Of a DNA stretch of 27,926 nt, positions 22,999 to 27,926 are shown in pieces. A program made the position numbers and the translations under genes. The notes under the pieces are model-generated. The model searched no databases. It was not told where the DNA came from and saw only the letters and a program-made list of their open reading frames with translations. This DNA comes from Methylocystaceae bacterium (GTDB taxonomy: Bacteria; Pseudomonadota; Alphaproteobacteria; Rhizobiales; Beijerinckiaceae): assembly GCA_003152255.1 (NCBI GenBank), contig PLZT01000385.1, positions 5,987 to 33,912 on the forward strand, written 5' to 3'. The first letter of the stretch is position 1, and every line of letters begins with the position of its first letter.

Positions 22999-25584
22999 TC
23001 AATGGACTTGCATCGCGACGATGGCGAGGTCGTCGCCCAAGGGCTCTCCGCCGCAAAAAGCGCGCACCTCCGCGAGCAAGCGTTTGATCAGCGCCTCGGG
23101 CGGCAGCGCTCTATGGGCGTTGAACGATGCGCACAGCCGATCGAAGCCAAAGAACTCACCGCGCGCATTTTGCGCGTCGATCATGCCATCCGTATAGAGA
23201 AGTAAAGTGTCGCCGCTGCAAAGCTTCACGCTCTTCTCTTCGAAATCGACAATTGGCTGGACGCCGAGAACCAATCCATCCGCGTCCAGCGCCGTGCATT
23301 CGAGGCGTCCGCAACGCAACAGCAAAGCCCAGTTGTGACCCGCGTTCGCATATTTCAGGATGCGGGTTTCCGGGCTGAATTTCATGTAAAACATGGTGAT
23401 GAACAATTCGGCCTTGTTCAAATCGTCGTAAAGCAGCTCGCCTAAATCCCGCAATATTCGCGCCGGACCGACGGGAGACGGCGCCACTTTGCGCGTCTCC
23501 GCGCGGAGCGTGCTGCGCACCGCGGTCATGATGAGCGCGGCGCCGACGCTATGTCCCGAAACATCCGCGATCACGAGATCGATTGCGTCGCCATTATGGA
23601 AGAAATCAAAGTAATCGCCGCCGACATGAGTGGCAGGAACGCAGATTCCGGCGAGTTCGGCATGAGGCGAGCGAAGCGGCGCGTCCGGCAGAAGCGAGAG
23701 CTGGATATGCTTCGCTATCTCCAGCTCGCGTCGACTCTCGTCGGCCTTGCGTCGCTCCGTGACGTCGGTGTGAATGCCGATATAATGCGTGATCTTGCCG
23801 CTTTCATCGACGACTGGAGAAATCAGCAGTTCGTTCCAGAACGGCGCGCCTCCCTTTCGATAGTTCCTCAACGTTATTTCGCAATCGCGCCCAGCCGCGA
23901 TCGCCTCGCGGATTTGTTGCAGACCCGAGAGATCGGTTTCCGGACCGCGCAAGAGGCGCATGCTCTTGCCGAGCAGTTCTTCGCGCGTGTAGCCGGTCAT
24001 GCGGCAGAGCTCCGGGTTGACGTAGATATTGGGATTCCCCGGCGCCCTTCCGTCGCTGATCGCTATGCCGACATGAACGGATTCGATCGCGCGGTCGCGT
24101 AGGCGCAGCGCATCCTCGAAGGCCTTGCGCGCGGTGATATCGTGATCCACGCCCCGCCATTTCACGAGTCGCCCCTGGCCGTCGAAAATCGGCGCGCCGC
24201 TCGATTCCGTGTAGACCTCTTTTCCGTCCTTGCGACGGTATTTGTTCACCAGCCGAGAGAAGGGTCGGAGTCGATCCGGCGAAGTGCCCGCGGTCGCGAT
24301 TGGCGGCGGCGGAGTCTCATCATCGCCGACCTGCAAATCGAGATAGTTTTTTCCCAAAATCTCCTCGGGCTCGAAGGCGAGAATGTCTCGCACCGCTCCG
24401 CTGCTGTAAACATAGCGCCCCAAGGGATCTTGCTCCCATAGCCATTCGCCGGTCATTTCCGCCACATGGCGAAAGCGGGCTTCGCTTTCAACAAGCGCTT
24501 CCTTATCGCGCTTCTGCTCGGTGATGTCCTGCTGGATCGCCAAATAATGCGTGATCTCGCCGCGCGCGTCGCGCAACGGCGTGATGGTTTCCAGCGCCCA
24601 ATAGGTTTCCCCGTTTTTTTTCCGATCCTCGATTTCACCTCGCCACTCGCGCCCGTTCTGGATCGTTTCCCAAAGGCGTTCGTAATGATCGCGAGCAGTG
24701 TGATTCGAGCGCAACAGACTGGGATTCCGACCGATGAGTTCGCTGGCGGCGTAGCCCGTCAATCGCGTGAAACTATTGTTCACATATTCGATGACGCCAG
24801 CCCTGTTGGAAATCAGGACCGCCGTGGGGCTTTGATCCACCGCGAACGATAAGGTCAGAAGTCGTCGTTCAGCTTCCTTCCGCTCGGTTAAATCATGGGT
24901 GACGCCGACGAACAGACGACGCCCATCCAACCATAATTCGCCGATCGATAGATAAATCGGGAAGAGGGAGCCATCCTTGCGACGGGCGACCACCTCTCGC
25001 CCGACGCCGATGATTTTTTTTTCGCCCGTGGCGAGATAGCTCTTGAGATAACCGTCATGCGCTTCCCGAAAAGGAGAAGGCATTAATAGTTTCACATTCT
25101 GTCCGAACACTTCATCCCGACGATAGCCGAACAACCGCTCGGCCCCCGCGTTGAACAACTGGATACGGCCGCACTCATCGATCAGAATGAGACCGTCCGT
25201 GACGGTGTCGAAAATCGCGTCTAGCTTTTCCTTGATCTCGGCGACAGTGAGATCCAGATCCCGACGCCCCGCGCGCCGACGCAATTTCAGCAATGTCGGA
25301 CCGTCGCCATCGCCAACCAGTCGCCATCGCGCGAAGGCGGCGTCCAGCACGCCACCGTCCTTGCGACGGAAGCCTCCGTATTTCCATCGGGACGTCGGAT
25401 CGCACGCTCCATTTTCGATTTCCACGTAGGACAGAAAGCAGCGCCCCATCAACTCGTCCTGTTTGTAGCCGGTCAGTTCCTCCGCCGCCTTATTCATGCA
25501 CCGGAGAGCGCCTCGTTCGTCCAACAGGCAAAGACCGCCGTCGAAGCAGTCCAAAACCGATCGTAGAAGAAGCAATTCAAACAA
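22999..25584 (-). CDS. Multi-PAS sensor with PP2C (SpoIIE/RsbU-type) phosphatase output
   Basis: About 861 residues from TTG 25584, which has AAAGGA about 9 bases upstream; the frame is open to 25743. Five PAS domains come in series (roughly residues 7-110, 125-240, 250-365, 375-495, 500-620), with repeated PAC endings such as GVTHDLTERKEAE and YLAIQQDITEQKRD. A short helix (ELEIAKHIQLSLLPDAP) then leads to a SpoIIE phosphatase: GGDYFDFF, IADVSGHSVGAALIMT, ANAGHNWALL, LLYTDGMIDAQN and GDDLAIVAMQV, with the metal-binding Asp residues kept. Such proteins dephosphorylate anti-sigma antagonists or similar partners. No membrane segment is visible, so it is cytosolic. The fifth PAS is LOV-like but lacks the photoactive Cys. 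No anti-sigma or STAS gene lies beside it. It starts about 165 bases after the NAD-GDH stop. Confidence 0.88.
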   Translation of the reverse strand: MFELLLLRSVLDCFDGGLCLLDERGALRCMNKAAEELTGYKQDELMGRCFLSYVEIENGACDPTSRWKYGGFRRKDGGVLDAAFARWRLVGDGDGPTLLKLRRRAGRRDLDLTVAEIKEKLDAIFDTVTDGLILIDECGRIQLFNAGAERLFGYRRDEVFGQNVKLLMPSPFREAHDGYLKSYLATGEKKIIGVGREVVARRKDGSLFPIYLSIGELWLDGRRLFVGVTHDLTERKEAERRLLTLSFAVDQSPTAVLISNRAGVIEYVNNSFTRLTGYAASELIGRNPSLLRSNHTARDHYERLWETIQNGREWRGEIEDRKKNGETYWALETITPLRDARGEITHYLAIQQDITEQKRDKEALVESEARFRHVAEMTGEWLWEQDPLGRYVYSSGAVRDILAFEPEEILGKNYLDLQVGDDETPPPPIATAGTSPDRLRPFSRLVNKYRRKDGKEVYTESSGAPIFDGQGRLVKWRGVDHDITARKAFEDALRLRDRAIESVHVGIAISDGRAPGNPNIYVNPELCRMTGYTREELLGKSMRLLRGPETDLSGLQQIREAIAAGRDCEITLRNYRKGGAPFWNELLISPVVDESGKITHYIGIHTDVTERRKADESRRELEIAKHIQLSLLPDAPLRSPHAELAGICVPATHVGGDYFDFFHNGDAIDLVIADVSGHSVGAALIMTAVRSTLRAETRKVAPSPVGPARILRDLGELLYDDLNKAELFITMFYMKFSPETRILKYANAGHNWALLLRCGRLECTALDADGLVLGVQPIVDFEEKSVKLCSGDTLLLYTDGMIDAQNARGEFFGFDRLCASFNAHRALPPEALIKRLLAEVRAFCGGEPLGDDLAIVAMQVH

Positions 25585-25749
25585 AGTCGGAATTCCTTTT
25601 TCTGGCGGGCGCTCGCTGTCGCGCGATGTCCTTCCCCTGACGGGAAATAGAGCCGACGAGGGGGCCCGCCAGTAGGCCAAGCGACTCACGCGGCATGGCG
25701 AACGACGCGCTCGAGATCGACATCCGTTCTCTTGCAAGGCCAAATTGCG

Positions 25750-27926
25750 TCAGTGGAGGCCGCTCGCGGCGCCGCATGAGTCGATAAGCGAGTCAAGTTC
25801 GCCCGCGAGCGCCGCGAACGGCGTAAGCGTGAGCGAAGGAACCTCTATTAGCTCCGCGCGCAAACGCAGGAATCGCGCAAGGCGCGCATCGAGGGAAAGC
25901 TCCCGAAAGAAGGCGGCGGGATCACGGGATTTCGTTCGAAACGCCATTCGGACCAGGCGCGCCGCGCCGGAACGAAATTGATCGCCGAGAGCCAATTGCA
26001 ATCGACGCTCCCATGGATCTCGCGCCTTCACATCGGAAGCCAGCGCCGCCATTTCACGTAATCCCAACAGCCCCAGAAACTCGTCGAACAGCTTTGCGAC
26101 GGCGCCCAGTTTCTCTTGCGAGCCGCGAACCAAATCCACCAAAATCGGAAAGTCCCGCAAGCGATCGAGGAACAGCAGACGGGAGGCTTCCGGAGCCGCC
26201 GAGGCCAATAACGTGAACTCCGGGCTTTCGCCGAGATAGTCGAGATATTCGTCCAAGTCGGCGCGCCATTTTTGGATGACGCCGGGATTTGGCGTCAATC
26301 GTCGGCCATGTTCCCATGCCCATCGGCACAAGAACGCCAAGGCGTCTTCCAGTTGCAGTAAGAGCTCGTAGCCGCGATCCGCCGTCATCTGGCCTTCAAG
26401 CCCGCGAACGGCGTCGCGCCACCGGTCTCCTCGCAGAATCTGATCGAATGCAAGGTAAAGACTCACCGCCTCGCGCGCGCGCATCGGGTCGAGATCGTCG
26501 ACCCCGACAAGGAAACTCGCGCCCGCCTGATTGATCACCTTGTTGCAAATCTCTGTCACGGCGATTTCTCGACCGAGAAGATGATCTCGCAGACGATCCG
26601 CATAACGCGCGCGGGCCTTGGCCGGAAAATAACGCGCGACGAAGTCGCCGGTCCATTCCCCGTCGGGCCAGGGCGGCGCCTCCAGCAGCGCGCGCTTCAA
26701 CGCCAGCTTGGCGTATGCCGTCAACACGGCCAATTCGGGCCGCGTAAGCCCAACGCCAACGCGACTCATCGCCTCCCGGCGCGAAGGAAAGAACGCCACG
26801 TCGCGATCGAGCAGCCCGGCGTTTTCGAGCTGATCGGCCAAAATCAGGAACGGCTCGATATTGTCGAGGCATCGCCTTCGATCCAAGGACAAGGACAGGC
26901 TCTGACGATAATTATTGTCCAACACCATGTCGCGGACTTCGTCGCTAGCCTCGATAAGAAAGCGATTGCGTTCGTCGTCGCTCACCTTGACGGCGTTGAC
27001 GCGCGCCGATGGCGACAACAGAATCTTGAGATTGACCTCGTGATCGGAGAGGTCGACGCCGCCGGAATTATCGACCGCGTCCGTATTGATGCGCCCACCT
27101 CGTAGCGCATATTCGATCCGCGCCCGTTGGGTGAAGGCGAGATTGGCTCCTTCGCCGACGATCTTCGCTCTCACCTGGGTCGCGTCGACGCGGGCGCCGT
27201 CGTTGGCGCGGTCGCCCACGACTTCATCGCTTTCCGAACTCGCTTTGACATAAGTTCCGACGCCGCCCATCCACAAGAGATCGACCGGCGCCGCCAGAAG
27301 TAGGCGAATCAGTTCTTCGCCATCCGCCGATCGGTTGCGCGCGCCGAGCCATGCGCGAATTTCCGGGCTCAAGGGAATGTCCTTGGCGGCGCGCCGGAAC
27401 ACGCCCCCTCCGGAAGAAATGAGCCCCGGATCATAATTGGCCCAAGTCGCGCCCGGCGTTTCGAAAAGCCGCCTTCGCTCGACGAGAGAGGCCTGCCGGT
27501 TCGGATTGGGATCGAGAAAGATATGTTCCGCGTCAAAGGCCCCGAGCAACCGTATATTGCTCGTCAACAACATTCCATTGCCGAACACGTCGCCTTCCAT
27601 GCCGCCGACGCCCACCACGGAAAAAGGCTCGACATCGACATCGACGCCCAGTTCCCGAAAGTGCCGCCTGACGCAGACGAAGGCTCCGCGCGCCGTGATT
27701 CCGAGGCGCTTATGATGAAAGCCATGTGAGCCGCCGGTCGCGAAGCTGTCGCCGAGCCAAAAGCCATATTGAGCCGCGATCTCATTCGCCCAATCCGAAA
27801 AACCCGCGGTTCCCTTGTCGGGAGCGACGACAAGATAAGGATCGGGGTCGTCATAGAAAACGAATTTCGACGAGCGCGCCGTGTCGGCGCCGTTCACGCT
27901 GTCGGTCAAATCCAGCAAGCCGCGGA
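25750..27926 (-). CDS. NAD-specific glutamate dehydrogenase (large type), C-terminal part
   Basis: The 725 readable codons are the C-terminal part of the large (about 1600-residue) NAD-dependent glutamate dehydrogenase, which converts glutamate to 2-oxoglutarate and ammonium. The frame is still open at the right edge (RGLLDLTDS). Recognisable stretches are FYDDPDPYLVVAPDKGTAGF, DWANEIAAQYGFWLGDSFAT, GGSHGFHHKRLGITARGAF, VVGVGGMEGDVFGNGMLLT (nucleotide-binding turn; the usual Asp-Met is Gly-Met here), KIVGEGANLAFTQRARIEYA, GGRINTDAVDNSGGVDLSDH and GLTRPELAVLTAYAKLALKR. The C-terminal helical region ends at TGA 25750. Enzymes of this type usually serve glutamate catabolism. It is apparently intact within the window and lies upstream of the PAS-phosphatase gene on the same strand, possibly co-transcribed. 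Confidence 0.93.
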   Translation of the reverse strand, partial: RGLLDLTDSVNGADTARSSKFVFYDDPDPYLVVAPDKGTAGFSDWANEIAAQYGFWLGDSFATGGSHGFHHKRLGITARGAFVCVRRHFRELGVDVDVEPFSVVGVGGMEGDVFGNGMLLTSNIRLLGAFDAEHIFLDPNPNRQASLVERRRLFETPGATWANYDPGLISSGGGVFRRAAKDIPLSPEIRAWLGARNRSADGEELIRLLLAAPVDLLWMGGVGTYVKASSESDEVVGDRANDGARVDATQVRAKIVGEGANLAFTQRARIEYALRGGRINTDAVDNSGGVDLSDHEVNLKILLSPSARVNAVKVSDDERNRFLIEASDEVRDMVLDNNYRQSLSLSLDRRRCLDNIEPFLILADQLENAGLLDRDVAFFPSRREAMSRVGVGLTRPELAVLTAYAKLALKRALLEAPPWPDGEWTGDFVARYFPAKARARYADRLRDHLLGREIAVTEICNKVINQAGASFLVGVDDLDPMRAREAVSLYLAFDQILRGDRWRDAVRGLEGQMTADRGYELLLQLEDALAFLCRWAWEHGRRLTPNPGVIQKWRADLDEYLDYLGESPEFTLLASAAPEASRLLFLDRLRDFPILVDLVRGSQEKLGAVAKLFDEFLGLLGLREMAALASDVKARDPWERRLQLALGDQFRSGAARLVRMAFRTKSRDPAAFFRELSLDARLARFLRLRAELIEVPSLTLTPFAALAGELDSLIDSCGAASGLH

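Noticed and set aside
1..27926. CRISPR arrays, tRNA or rRNA genes
   Set aside because: No regularly spaced direct repeats, cloverleaf-like stretches or rRNA-like sequence were seen on either strand.

Overview
The window is GC-rich, coding-dense DNA from an alphaproteobacterium, most likely Hyphomicrobiales. This rests on protein-level resemblance: NuoD, the large NAD-dependent glutamate dehydrogenase, the [12 protein letters not shown] stress protein, the bacterial KaiB/KaiC pair, a PaoABC-type oxidase and an OprP-type porin. A cytosolic copper-storage protein closely resembling Csp3 of methanotrophs hints at Methylocystis/Methylosinus relatives, but no methane-oxidation gene lies in the window, so that is only an inference.

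Layout. 1-515 (-) is the start of nuoD, running off the left edge and divergent from a low-complexity stress protein (569-1375 +) and a DUF892 ferritin-like protein (1401-1904 +). 2081-3437 (-) holds kaiB and a kaiC that has lost most of its first domain. It abuts a broken DUF3008 gene (3392-3535 +), whose intact paralogue is at 11142-11330. 3561-7449 (-) is a paoABC-type aldehyde oxidoreductase operon whose FAD subunit is split by a frameshift. 7647-9575 (+) is a ligase-polymerase LigD without the usual phosphoesterase domain. 9754-11330 (-) holds a two-domain VOC protein, Csp3 and DUF3008. 11634-14045 (+) is a phosphoketolase.

14046-19490 is a scar zone: a cytochrome oxidase subunit II fragment, the first 224 residues of an RND pump, an internally deleted epimerase, and fused IS5-like and IS701-like transposase remnants. 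Inside it, one apparently intact minus-strand pair survives: an AGE-family epimerase/isomerase coupled by ATGA to a nucleotidyltransferase-phosphatase fusion, probably the remainder of a heptose/sugar-nucleotide operon.

From 19492 the DNA is orderly again: an OprP-type porin with a hairpin in its leader, a small secreted protein, a patatin-like phospholipase, a multi-PAS PP2C (SpoIIE-type) phosphatase, and the C-terminal 725 residues of NAD-glutamate dehydrogenase running off the right edge.

There is no single obvious new defence or biosynthetic system. The most interesting points are the LOV-type PAS domain lacking both the photoactive cysteine and the flavin-contacting glutamine, the kaiC/DUF3008 junction, the frameshifted oxidoreductase, the degenerate nucleotidyltransferase loop, and the run of gene remnants. 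I saw no tRNA, rRNA or CRISPR array.
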